Below the pieces are notes generated by a model. It ran no database searches. It saw only the letters and a list, made by a program, of their open reading frames with translations, and was not told the origin of the DNA. Shown here piece by piece: positions 1 through 9,352 of a stretch of 64,000 nucleotides of DNA. Both the position numbers and the translations under genes were made by a program. Location of the stretch: contig JACMZG010001870.1 in the NCBI GenBank assembly GCA_018340805.1, positions 48,943,682 to 49,007,681 on the forward strand, given 5' to 3'. The stretch comes from Microvelia longipes. Taxonomy: Eukaryota > Arthropoda > Insecta > Hemiptera > Veliidae. The stretch's first letter is position 1. Each line of letters begins with the position of its first letter.

Positions 1-2524
1 ACGTAGTAAGCGACATTCACGGCATTAATAGTCAAAGAGATTTTAATAAATTGCTCATGTTTTCCGGTAAAGACTGTGGGCTCCGGTTATTTTGGAAACT
101 ATGGCACATGGCAAAAAAATGTTTAGAACATTATTTAAAAAATAACCCTGTTCGCATGACAGAAGAACAAAAGAAGGCGCATGACAGTGCCAAACATTGT
201 TATCTCTGTTTAGGTGAATTTAATGACCCCCAAGACCCCAAAATTATCGAGCACAATCACTTAAGATCTGTCAATAATTACCGTGGGGCCGCACACACGA
301 GCTGCAACAAAACTGCTCGTAATTCGCCCTACTTTTTGCCGGTTTTCTATCATAACGGTAGTAATTATGATTTTAAATTTTTAGTTCGCGAATTAGCAAA
401 CCTCCCACCTACGAAAATTACGGTTCTGGCCAATACCGATGAAAGATTTATAACTTTTTCTAAGGTTGTAACCCACTTTGATTATAAACAAACTATAACC
501 ATTCGATTTTTAGATTCGATGAGATTCTTGCCGTACAGTTTAGACGCAATAGCAAAAAGTCTTTCTCCGTCTCAGTTTAATATTCTCCCCAGGCATTATC
601 AAGGGAGGCAGTTGGAATTATTATTAAAAAAAGGTGTCATGCCATATGAGTATGTCACCGACTGGGAAAAATTAGACGACACCTGCCTCCCGCCTAAAAG
701 TAGTTTTAGAAGTTCGTTAAGTGAAAAAGATATAACAGACGAGGAATACGCCCATGCACAAGAAGTATGGCGTGAGTTCGGCATTAAAAATTTAAAAGAA
801 TATTCCGATTTGTATTTAAAAACCGACGTGTACTTGTTGGCCGAAGTATTTGAAAACTTCAGATTACAATTTTTAAATTCAGAATATGGAATTGAGCCAT
901 GTTACCAATATTCTTTAAGTGGCCTAGCCTTTGAAGGAATGTTGAAATTAACAAAGGTAAAATTGGACATAATGACAGATTACGACATGCATTGCATGAT
1001 CGAAAGGGGTATAAGGGGTGGTTTTTGCCAAGTAACACTTCGGCATGCAAAATCGGACGCGTCTAATGAATTTATGTATATAGACGCGAATAATTTGTAC
1101 GCCTATTGCAGTGACCAAATACTCCCCAAATCGGATTTTAAATGGGTCGACCCTGATAGTGTCGATTTATTAAATACTGCCCACGATTCAAATATCGGCT
1201 ATATAGCAGAAGTCGATATAGAAATACCGCCAAACACTCACGATTATTTCAACTCTTTTCCCCTCTCACTGAAAAATTGGCTGTTAATGGGTCAAAGTAT
1301 GTTAAACTGGTGGCCACCTAACAAATAAAGAAAAATATTGTCTGCATTATAGGATGCTACAATTTGCAGTGTCTCACGGCTGTATTCTTAAAAAAGGTCC
1401 ACAGAGTAATTGGTTTTGAACAAAGCGCGTGGATGAGACCCTTCATTCAATTCAATACCAGAATGAGGAAGATGCCAAAACGGATTTTGAAAAGGATATG
1501 TGGAGAGAGCCTCAATAATTCATGCTACGGCAAATTGATTGAAAAAGTAATTATAACTATTATCTAAAATAATTTATTAACAATACGGTTATAATAAACA
1601 TAAATAAATTTGTTTATATCTATGTACATATATATATTTATATATATATTTTTAATATCATATTCACAGGTAGAAAAAATTTTGAAAAAAAAAAAAGGAC
1701 TAATGGATATTTGTTTTTCTTATGTGTTACAGGTCAGAAACCGTAGAGATTTAAGACTTTGCACCAGTTGGGCTGAGGCTAGAAAATTGCAAAGCCTAAT
1801 TTTAGTAGGCGTAGCATTATTACAGAAAATTTAGTTGCTGTATCTATGAAAAAGACTAGTGTAGAATTGAACAAACCCATTATAGTCGGTTTTACAATTC
1901 TTGACTTGGCTAAATTACACATGCTAAATTTTCATTATGACGTAATGCTACGCCATTTTGGGCCAAATAACCTCCCAACTAGCCTACAGTGACACCGACT
2001 CCTTTTGTTATTTTTTAAACACAAATGGGCGCGATTGGAGGGAAGAGGTGTCCAAGGCATTATCGTTTTTCTTTGATTTTAGCAATCTGCCAAAAGATAG
2101 CCCATTTTATTCAGAGGCGAATAAAAAAGTTTTAGGTAAATTTAAAGATGAAATGGCAGGTGGTAAAATATTAGAATGGGTGGGATTACGTGCTAAACTG
2201 TACGCTATGCTACTTTTGAACGACGTAGAACTAAAAAAATCTAAGGGTGTCCAAAAGAACGCGGTAAAAACTAAAATCAGTTTTAACGATTATAGAAAGG
2301 CGCTATTTGACGACGTTCAAATGTATACACAGTTTAACACAATAAGATCCTATTGTCATAAAATTTACACAGTGGCAGTGAGAAAGTTATCACTCTCGTC
2401 AAAAGACGATAAAAGATTTATAAAACGACAAAGTGACAACACTTGCTCACGGCCACTACAGTTTACCGCCCCAAGATTAGCTAATGTTGAAGAATCTGAC
2501 GATGAAGTCTTGGACGAGACATAA
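1..2524 (+). CDS. Protein-primed family B DNA polymerase (Polinton type), 5' end outside window
   Basis: This is the replicative polymerase of the element; the family copies DNA from a protein primer and has 3'-5' proofreading. The frame is open from base 3, so the gene begins left of the window. Visible pieces, in order, are a Cys/His zinc-like patch (CYLC ... HNHL ... CN, about 199-310), an exonuclease II-like HNGSNYDF (349-372), an exonuclease III-like YLKTDVYLL (about 812-838), a polymerase A-region DANNLYAY (1083-1106), a B-region NNSCYGK (about 1516-1536) and a C-region YSDTDS (about 1985-2002). Frames shift near 1325, 1790 and 1960, and a probable intron lies at 1547-1732. All catalytic blocks remain recognisable, so the shifts look like sequence errors or recent decay. 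The next gene starts 106 bases downstream. Confidence 0.9.
1547..1732 (+). other. Probable spliceosomal intron inside the polymerase gene
   Basis: A 186-base AT-rich insertion separates the conserved B region (NNSCYGKLIEK) from its usual continuation (VRNRRDL). It begins GTAATT and ends TTACAG. A branch-point-like GACTAATGG sits about 30 bases before the acceptor, followed by a pyrimidine-rich stretch. Splicing here joins the flanking codons in frame, whereas reading through meets stop codons. The length is divisible by three, so length alone does not decide. Confidence 0.6.
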
Positions 2525-2529
2525 TTGCG

Positions 2530-2566
<37 letters not shown>

Positions 2567-2629
2567 TTAATGCCATGACCGAGTATACATATATATATAA
2601 ATATAACTTGTAATAATAATTAATTTAGT
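2525..2629. repeat. TAA microsatellite and AT-rich spacer
   Basis: A run of about twelve TAA/ATA triplets (2527-2566) begins just behind the polymerase stop codon, followed by a TA-rich spacer up to the next start. It is one of several triplet runs lying at gene borders in this element. Confidence 0.85.
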
Positions 2630-3271
2630 ATGTCTTTATCTTTCAAAGAGAACACTTCAAAGAAAAGTAGTTCACTCGGTTTGATTAATAAACTTATTGA
2701 TAAACTCCCAATCGAATTACATTTACCCGGTTATTCTTATTGCGGGCCCGGCACTAAAGTTAAGGCCCGAGTAGCGAAAGGTGATTTTGGTATTAATCCT
2801 CTAGATTACGGCTGTTATTTACACGATACTGCTTATAGTAGTAAAGACAGTGAAATTCGTAGACGAGCCGATCTTGAATTATTAAAAACCGCTTGGCAAC
2901 GAGTAAAAGCACGTGATTCTACAGTAGGTGAAAAATTGGCAGCTTTAGTTGTCGCAGGTGCAATGAAAGCAAAAAGTAAAATCGGTGCCGGAGACGGCAA
3001 AAGAAGAAAAAAACGAAAATCTACCCAAGGAAGAAGAAAGAAGAAGAATTCAAAATCCCGTTTAAATACTTTAACAACAAATTTATTGAAAAAAAGAATG
3101 TCTGCCGCAAGAAGGGCAATGCTTGGTTTGCCCCCGGGTGCTAGTATTTTTAAGAAAACTTTGGCAGCTATTAGAGCTATAAAAAAAGACGGAGCATTAG
3201 GTAGGAAAAAATATAAAGCGCCCTACCCTAGGTTATCCCACTTCCAAAAAAAAACATGGGGGTATAATTAA
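2630..3271 (+). CDS. Parvovirus-type phospholipase A2 virion protein
   Basis: Residues 35-70 carry the calcium loop YCGPGT (37-42) and the catalytic DYGCYLHDTAY with His65-Asp66, as in the PLA2 domain of parvoviral VP1 and of Polinton/adintovirus virion proteins. In those families it breaches an internal membrane during entry. A Lys/Arg-rich tract at about residues 123-145 (KRRKKRK, GRRKKKNSK) could be a nuclear-localisation or DNA-binding segment. The ATG at 2630 is the first in frame after the polymerase. The frame ends in a run of nine A at about 3246-3254; one base fewer would continue into the next reading frame, which in related elements is often the same polypeptide. Confidence 0.85.
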   Translation: MSLSFKENTSKKSSSLGLINKLIDKLPIELHLPGYSYCGPGTKVKARVAKGDFGINPLDYGCYLHDTAYSSKDSEIRRRADLELLKTAWQRVKARDSTVGEKLAALVVAGAMKAKSKIGAGDGKRRKKRKSTQGRRKKKNSKSRLNTLTTNLLKKRMSAARRAMLGLPPGASIFKKTLAAIRAIKKDGALGRKKYKAPYPRLSHFQKKTWGYN

Positions 3272-3491
3272 TTTTTTAATTCCCGCAATAGCGGCTTTGG
3301 GAAGCGTTGTTGGTGGGGCAGCTAGTATAGTTAAAACAGTAAATGACGCTCGAAAAGCAGCCCAAGAAATGGACGAAGCAAAAAGACATAATAAAAAAAT
3401 GGAAGAACTAGTATCCGTAGGTAATGGTCTTTACTTAAAACCGTGGAAGAGTGGTCTAGGTTTAATAGTTCGTTCCGGTTCAAAAAACTAG
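3257..3491 (+). CDS. Minor virion protein, glycine-rich membrane segment (Polinton pX-like)
   Basis: The frame opens without a convincing ATG. It encodes a hydrophobic, Gly/Ala-rich stretch (FLIPAIAALGSVVGG, about 3269-3313), then a charged helix (AKRHNKKMEE) and a C-terminus LYLKPWKSGLGL. This layout recurs behind the phospholipase domain in Polinton elements and is thought to be a small membrane-active virion protein. Lack of a start, and a perfect continuation of the upstream gene if one A is removed, suggest it is the C-terminal part of the phospholipase protein, separated by a homopolymer error or by ribosomal slippage. Confidence 0.7.
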
Positions 3492-3844
3492 TAATACCCC
3501 TTCCAGATCGGGCTCTGTCAAATTATGATATATTAAAGATTGTAAATAAATTAAATATAACTTGTTTTAGAGGGGTTTTTATGAGAGACGAACTTCCGAA
3601 AAAACGAAACATTCCTACTGAATGTGGAATTTTAAATTTGCAATCAAAATTCGAACCTGGAAGTCATTGGTGTGCTTATTTTGTACACAATTCGCGCTCA
3701 GTATATTTTGATAGCTTTGGACTACCATGTCCATTAGAATTAGTTAAATATTTAAAAGGAACTAACTTATCATATAACCGTGAAAAAATCCAACCTTTCA
3801 ATACGGTCATTTGTGGTCATTTATGTATTTTATTTTACTTTTAA
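3443..3844 (+). CDS. Adenovirus-type cysteine maturation protease (adenain family)
   Basis: The enzyme processes capsid and core precursors in Polinton/adenovirus-like particles. The family signature is visible: FRGVFMRDELP (42-52), the active-site His75 in GSHWCAY, Asp90 in VYFDSFG, and the nucleophile Cys124 in NTVICGHLC. Homology begins at about residue 18 (IPLPDRALSNYD). The first 17 codons overlap the 3' end of the preceding frame and are probably not native; a correct start may require a one-base change. The C-terminus is short, ending eight residues after GHLC. A run of GTA triplets follows the stop. Confidence 0.85.
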   Translation: MEEWSRFNSSFRFKKLVIPLPDRALSNYDILKIVNKLNITCFRGVFMRDELPKKRNIPTECGILNLQSKFEPGSHWCAYFVHNSRSVYFDSFGLPCPLELVKYLKGTNLSYNREKIQPFNTVICGHLCILFYF

Positions 3845-4237
<393 letters not shown>

Positions 4238-5185
4238 ATGTCGTCCACTTCAATAGCTTTGACATTCACTGGCAATAAGCCCATTTTAACCAGTACATAT
4301 TTTCCGCCGATACATTTAGACGATGATTCAGAGTACTCATTGGGATTACTCACTTTTGAATGTTACAACAGCATACCTAATCTGGACGATACGAATAATC
4401 ATTTGTATTTGTTGGATTCTGATATCACATTGGATGAAAATGAAATCACTGATTTATGGACATCTTTAAACGCACTTCAGAGTAAATTGAGCCCCATGTC
4501 GGTGACCTTTACAGGTAGTCTCATTGGCGATAAGGTAAAAATCAAATGTTCCAAGGCGCTTTTTAACGATGTCAATTATGACACTATATTATCTGATTTA
4601 GGATTCAGCCAAGGTCGTATATTAAGCGCTAATGAAGAGCACGAATCTGATCAATATCCGAAACATAAGATTAGCAATCGTAAATTGGTTATGGGAGATG
4701 TAATTAAAATTAACAAAGGTTCGTACGAATTGGAGGATATTGCTAGGGAAATTCGGCTCTATGGGCTAGAATTGAGTGCAAATAAAAATACACTCAAATG
4801 TTCTTTGAAGTCCGTAAAAAATAGAGTAGATTTAAAAGGTCCCAACAATATAGCCTCAATTTTAGGTTTCGAGCCTAGAATATTAGATATTAACGTAAAT
4901 TACGAGTCTGAAAGAGTCGTAGACATATTTAAAGTCAATTCACTGGCTATCGAGTGTAGTATAGTCAAAGGTACTTGGACGAATAACATCGAATCTCATA
5001 CATTGCATCAATTTTTCCCAAACGTACCGTACGGGTATAAAATTGTCGAAACCCCCCAGCCAGTTGTCTATTTGGATATAACCAAGAAAGTTATCGATAG
5101 TATAACATTAAAAATTAGTCGATCAAGACGGAAATTTGGTCGATACACGCGGCGAAAGGATAACGGTACGCTTGCATTTAATTAG
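4238..5185 (+). CDS. Minor capsid (penton-like) protein
   Basis: A 315-residue protein with the N-terminal pattern of Polinton/adintovirus minor capsid proteins: STYFPPIHL (about 19-27), then [16 protein letters not shown] (33-48) and NNHLYLLD. In this family it is a single jelly-roll protein at capsid vertices. The sequence ends in a basic tail ([17 protein letters not shown]) that could contact DNA. It lies between the protease and the small basic gene in the order normal for the element. It is intact in copy 1; the second rendering (about 13025-14600) is unreadable as protein. Confidence 0.8.
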   Translation: MSSTSIALTFTGNKPILTSTYFPPIHLDDDSEYSLGLLTFECYNSIPNLDDTNNHLYLLDSDITLDENEITDLWTSLNALQSKLSPMSVTFTGSLIGDKVKIKCSKALFNDVNYDTILSDLGFSQGRILSANEEHESDQYPKHKISNRKLVMGDVIKINKGSYELEDIAREIRLYGLELSANKNTLKCSLKSVKNRVDLKGPNNIASILGFEPRILDINVNYESERVVDIFKVNSLAIECSIVKGTWTNNIESHTLHQFFPNVPYGYKIVETPQPVVYLDITKKVIDSITLKISRSRRKFGRYTRRKDNGTLAFN

Positions 5186-5275
5186 AAGTAGTAGTAGTAG
5201 TAGTAGTAGCAGTAGTGGTAGTAGTATTAGCGGCGGCTATAGTAGAAAAAGACACAGAAATTAAAATATAAAAAA
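5186..5275. repeat. AGT microsatellite after the penton gene
   Basis: About ten AGT-type triplets with a few substitutions begin within three bases of the penton stop codon and fill much of the gap to the next start at 5276. Confidence 0.85.
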
Positions 5276-5500
5276 ATGATAATTTTTAACAGCGTCGGAC
5301 GCGGACGCACTTACAGCGCTCCCCCTTCGAAATGCGTGAGTACGGCGGGGTGTCATAAAAGAAGATCTGGAAAATTGTCATCGGTCAGTCGTGCTTTACC
5401 TGTGCAAGGGTTAACACCGGAGAATAGAAAGTTTCTAAAACAATTAGGTTACCAGATTAAAACCGTTAGTAATAGTAAGAAGAAGAAGTTGAAAAAATGA
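5276..5500 (+). CDS. Small basic protein upstream of the capsid gene
   Basis: A 74-residue, strongly basic protein (RGRTYS, CHKRRSGK, C-terminal KKKKLKK) with a conserved-looking segment LTPENRKFLKQLGY near the end. A short basic gene just before the major capsid gene is common in arthropod Polintons; a role as a DNA-condensing core or scaffold protein is an inference. Its stop TGA (5498-5500) overlaps the capsid ATG (5497-5499) as ATGA, suggesting coupled expression. Confidence 0.6.
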   Translation: MIIFNSVGRGRTYSAPPSKCVSTAGCHKRRSGKLSSVSRALPVQGLTPENRKFLKQLGYQIKTVSNSKKKKLKK

Positions 5501-6741
5501 ATGCAGACATTTTAGACATTGGCGTATTGCCGGAATTTGACGAAAGTATAGTCAAATATCAAGTGCACTCGCACGCTCCGTACGCAAATACAAAGTTTTC
5601 ACCGTCAGATGAAATAAGAATACCGTTTCAACAAGTGGATACATTTGTTTTACCGTCGGAGAGCTCGATTTATATCGAAGGAAAGATAACTAGGCAAAAC
5701 TATTACACGTTATCCAATAATGCAGCGGCACATTGCTTCAGCGAAATTCGACTTGAAATAAACGGAGTTGAGATTGACGCCATTAAATCACCTGGTCATG
5801 CGGCAACAATGAAAGGGTTGACAAGTTTTAGTGATGCGACAGTGAAAAAATTACATTCAGGTGCTTGGACAATGCCCACTGTCGGTAAAACCGAAAATCA
5901 AAGCGTCAACACGTCGACAGGAGATTTTAGTATTTGTCTACCGTTAAAAACCCTTTTGGGTTTTTGTGAAGACTATAATTATGTACTATTAAACGCACGC
6001 ATGGAACTTGTTTTGGTTAGGTCAAATAGAGATGAAAATATGCTCACACTTGTGGACCCGGCTAACAAACCTAAAGCCGATGAAGTTATTCCAATAAATG
6101 TTGAAATTAATAAAATTACCTGGCAATTGCCGTACATTACATTGGGAGACAGGTATAAATTGAAAATGTTGACATATTTAGAGAAAAATCTACCCATCCC
6201 TATGGCATTCCGTTCGTGGAGTTTATTTGTTTACCCAACATTGCCTACAACTACTAATATTATGTGGACTATTAAAACCAGTACACAATTGGAAAAACCC
6301 AGATATGCTATTTTGGGTCTACAAACGGGCCGGTTAAATAATCTCGATAAAAACGCGTCACTTTATGACTCGTGCAAGTTAAAAAATGTACGTTTACACG
6401 TTGGCTCAGAGACGTATCCTTACAACGCTTTAAATTTGAATTTCGATAAAAAGCGTGTGGCTTGGCTGTACGAGATGTACAGTAATTTTCAAAAGAGTTA
6501 CTACGGTAAAAGAGACGCAGCACCGTTGCTTTCATTCAATGATTTCATTAATTGTGCACCGTTAACGGTAATTGATTGTAGTCGTCAAGTTGAATCTGTT
6601 TCCTCGTCTCCCGTAGATATAAAACTTGAAATTGAATTTGAAGAAAATTGTCCCGCGGACACAGCTGCCTATTGTCTTATATTGAACGACAAAGTATACC
6701 AGTATTTCCCCCTCAGCGGCATAGTAACGAAGGGGGGATAA
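5497..6741 (+). CDS. Major capsid protein (double jelly-roll, hexon-like)
   Basis: A 414-residue protein at the position and length expected for the Polinton major capsid protein. Visible family traits are an N-terminal region of the type VLPEFDESIVKYQVHSHAPY, an IPFQQVDTFVLPSESSIYIEG block, and a central ITWQLPYITLGDRYKLKM segment. In the family it forms pseudo-hexameric capsomers. Copy 1 ends after a run of six G at about 6731-6736. Copy 2 has five G there and reads on past this stop, so the true C-terminus depends on a homopolymer length. Start is the ATG that overlaps the preceding stop. Confidence 0.85.
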   Translation: MNADILDIGVLPEFDESIVKYQVHSHAPYANTKFSPSDEIRIPFQQVDTFVLPSESSIYIEGKITRQNYYTLSNNAAAHCFSEIRLEINGVEIDAIKSPGHAATMKGLTSFSDATVKKLHSGAWTMPTVGKTENQSVNTSTGDFSICLPLKTLLGFCEDYNYVLLNARMELVLVRSNRDENMLTLVDPANKPKADEVIPINVEINKITWQLPYITLGDRYKLKMLTYLEKNLPIPMAFRSWSLFVYPTLPTTTNIMWTIKTSTQLEKPRYAILGLQTGRLNNLDKNASLYDSCKLKNVRLHVGSETYPYNALNLNFDKKRVAWLYEMYSNFQKSYYGKRDAAPLLSFNDFINCAPLTVIDCSRQVESVSSSPVDIKLEIEFEENCPADTAAYCLILNDKVYQYFPLSGIVTKGG

Positions 6742-6939
6742 GAAAAAAACAAAACAAACATTTCACGCTTGTATGACTTGTACGGCCCTCAACCTTTTTT
6801 CTATAAAGGGTCCAGTTTGTTTGTGACTCAAGTACAAGTAACTCCCTCTCTCTCTCTCTTGTTTTTTAAATAATAACATAAAAAAGTTTCGTAAATTTTT
6901 TTTTTCTTTCGATTATAAAAGTTTTAAATTAAAAGTGAA
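6742..6939. other. Spacer with CT-rich run before the DnaQ-like gene
   Basis: A non-coding gap with a CTCTCTCT run (about 6844-6859) and an A/T-rich leader directly before the ATG at 6940. A palindromic tract near 6791-6811 is weak. No promoter can be assigned. Confidence 0.5.
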
Positions 6940-7476
6940 ATGGCCAGTGAATTAATTATTGACTTTATTTGCTACAGTGGTAGCCACTGCAAGAGCTGTA
7001 ACCATACGAAGTCGAGTAATTCGAGTTTTATTGTGAAAGAGCTCTGTCTCATAGATGCGAATAATGGTTGCTGCAACCATTACATCTTTAAACCCCCAGT
7101 GCCGTCGGCCAACACTAATTTTGCAGATGATCAAAACAACAAGTGGTTATTTCAAAACTTTCACGGACTGCATTGGGATTCCGGCGATGTAGATTACAAT
7201 AAAATGGACGAGATAATTAAAAGGTACAGTGACAGCAGTGATAAAATATATGTTAAAGGGAGAGAGAAGAGGGAGTTTTTACGATCCCTCGGCATGGTGG
7301 ACCATGACGTTATAGAGATGGGCGAAATGGGGATGCCTGCATTTGCGGACCACGAATTTTGGTCCAAATTTAGCACCAAAGCTTGTTTGGACCACTCCAA
7401 CACAACATATTCCTGTGCCCGGGACCAGGCCCTAAAAATTTACACATACCTCTTTGGTAATAGAAGGATTTTTTAA
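6940..7476 (+). CDS. DnaQ/Maelstrom-like RNase H-fold protein (inferred)
   Basis: This 178-residue protein belongs to a family I have seen repeatedly in arthropod Polintons as an uncharacterised protein. Conserved-looking positions are Glu34 in FIVKELCL, His75 and His78 in NFHGLHWDSGD, a KGREKREFL segment (106-114), and C149-x2-H152-x6-C159 near the end. This Glu-His-His-Cys-His-Cys set matches the residue pattern described for the Maelstrom (MAEL) domain, a divergent DnaQ exonuclease fold. A nuclease or RNA-binding role is therefore possible but unproven. Copy 1 is intact. Copy 2 (16937-17472) has one C fewer near 17090 and is split. It lies between the capsid and metalloprotease genes. Confidence 0.6.
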   Translation: MASELIIDFICYSGSHCKSCNHTKSSNSSFIVKELCLIDANNGCCNHYIFKPPVPSANTNFADDQNNKWLFQNFHGLHWDSGDVDYNKMDEIIKRYSDSSDKIYVKGREKREFLRSLGMVDHDVIEMGEMGMPAFADHEFWSKFSTKACLDHSNTTYSCARDQALKIYTYLFGNRRIF

Positions 7477-7895
7477 AGAAGAAAAAGAAGAAGAAAGTGC
7501 GTGCATTTAACTATAATAATAATAATAATGTGTATGTATGTATGTATATATATTTTTTTTTTTTATTTTATTTTTTTTTTTTTTTTGCATTTATTTAATT
7601 ACGTACTTGTATATTTATACACAATATGTACGTGTAAATTATAGTAATAATTTTTATAAATAACGTTTTTATTTATTTTGATTTATTTTTTTTTTTTTTA
7701 GTGTTTCACATTTTTATTTTAATAAATAAATAAATGTATATAATGAAAAAAGAAAGAAAATGTACAAATTATAAATATGCTTTTAAATGTGTGTGTATTT
7801 ATTGGCTTTTTAGTTTTAAGAATATACCCCACCACCTATTAAAAATGAATAAATAGCACGACTATAGCAACTTTTGCATCAGTACATTGTTAGCA
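7477..7895. other. AT-rich spacer with microsatellites
   Basis: No gene is seen in these 419 bases. They contain AAG triplets right after the stop, ATA triplets (about 7513-7529), GTAT repeats, and several T homopolymers. Copy 2 differs here mainly in homopolymer length. Confidence 0.8.
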
Positions 7896-8572
7896 ATGGA
7901 GCCGAGTACACTGAAAACAGGTGATTGCAAAAATTGCAATAAAGTCGTTTGCGAATATTTTCTTAATAGTTCTAATACAGGACCTTCTACACGAGGCTTT
8001 AAACTAGAACCAGTACGCTGGCAGAAACCCGTCATTACATATGCTGTATTTGGCGATATACCACATGATCTTTTCACCGAGCTTTTGAATTGTGGACTAA
8101 ACATATAGATGACGAAGTTTTAACTGTAGTATGGTACGCTAAATTTACAGGTGATCATGGGCCAATTCAACCATCAGAGGCAGATATACAAATAAGTTTT
8201 GAAAAAGACGAACACAAACGTCTTACTATGGGTACTGCTATGTGTACTAATGTTTTTAAAAGTACAAACAGTCTAGGGCACGCTACTTTTCCAGAGCCTA
8301 TGACAAAGTCTAGCATTCACTTAAACGGTGATGTAGATTGGGATTATTCCATGAATAGACCGTCTGGAAGAAAAGTTTCATTGTTTATTACTTTGGCGCA
8401 TGAGGTGGCGCACTCATTAGGGTTGTATCATAATAATTCAGTTCATAGTTTACTTTTCCCCAGGTATAGGCATGACAAGTTCCCCTCAAATTTGATCGAT
8501 TACCAATTAAATTCTGTTGATATAGCCAGCATTAAAGGTCTATATAGAAAGAACGTAAGACAATCAAACTAA
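7896..8572 (+). CDS. Matrixin-type zinc metalloprotease (MMP catalytic domain)
   Basis: The protein resembles the catalytic domain of matrix metalloproteases. Seen in order are an RWQKPVITYAVFGD strand near the start, ADIQISFEKDEH, LGHATFPEP, IHLNGDVDWDY, and the zinc site HEVAHSLGLYH (8399-8431), then DIASIKGLYR at the C-terminus. The usual Met-turn after the zinc site reads SLLFP, so the hallmark methionine is leucine in both copies. No signal peptide, cysteine-switch propeptide or hemopexin domain is seen; the N-terminus is short with CKNC and GDCKNC motifs. A frameshift lies at about 8086-8104 in copy 1. Start ATG 7896 is the first in the leading frame. Matrixins occur in some insect DNA viruses; here a role in host-matrix breach is inference. 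Confidence 0.85.
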
Positions 8573-8626
8573 TTCCATTTGTATATAACAAGAAGAAGCA
8601 CCGCCTGATTGTTAATAGATGCTAAT
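8573..8626. other. Short junction before the ATPase gene
   Basis: The gap holds AAGAAGAAG triplets. In copy 2 an ATG (18581) opens 15 codons... upstream in the same frame as the ATPase; copy 1 has one extra T that removes it, so the native start probably lies in this junction. Confidence 0.5.
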
Positions 8627-9348
8627 ATGTTGTTTAAGAAACATCGTACTAAACTCGATGTGTCGTCGATTAATGCTTCTGAAAATGATAGGGGTGAAAT
8701 AGAGAACCGTCACGGTCCGTTGTTTGGTAAACAACCGATACGTGCACTGGTGTGTGCAGCCAGTGGGTCAGGTAAAACTTGTTTAATGATTAATTTACTT
8801 TTACACGAAAACGGGTTGAGATTTAAAAACTTATACATTTACAGTAAAACTCTTCACCAGCCCAAGTATAGGTATTTAGCAAAAGTCATGCAAAAACTAC
8901 CCGAAATTGGTTATTTTGAATTTTCCGATTCAAATAACGTCGTCGAACCCAATGAGGTAAAAGATAGGTCAATTTGTGTATTTGACGATGTTATGACGTC
9001 TAATCAAGATATTATAAAACGTTATTTCACTCAGGGACGTCACAACGGCATAGATACATTCTATCTTTGCCAGTCCTACACTCACATCCCTAAACATTTA
9101 TAAGGGACCAGTGTAATATGCTGATAATATTTAAAACCGATTTACTAAATCTTAGGCACATTTATGATGACCATATAAATACAGACATGTCATTTGACCG
9201 ATTTAAAGAAATGTGTCGCAAAACTTGGCATGATAATGAGTACGGCTTTCTAGTTATAGATAAATTGTCCGACATAAATAAGGGACGGTATAGAAAAGGG
9301 TTTGACGTCTTTATAATCTTTGAAAAGCCCGAAGAGGCTTTCAGTTGA
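8627..9348 (+). CDS. Genome-packaging ATPase (FtsK/HerA, A32-like)
   Basis: The family pumps genomic DNA into preformed capsids. The P-loop is CAASGSGKT (residues 43-51 from this start), the Walker B strand is SICVFDDVM, and a downstream FTQGRHNGIDTFYLCQSY carries the polar motif expected after it. The frame breaks at about 9100: the remaining C-terminal part (9118-9348) continues in another frame, and copy 2 breaks at the same place but with different indels. This copy starts at ATG 8627; copy 2 suggests six more N-terminal codons. The stop is four bases before the next gene's ATG. Confidence 0.9.
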
Positions 9349-9352
9349 AAAA

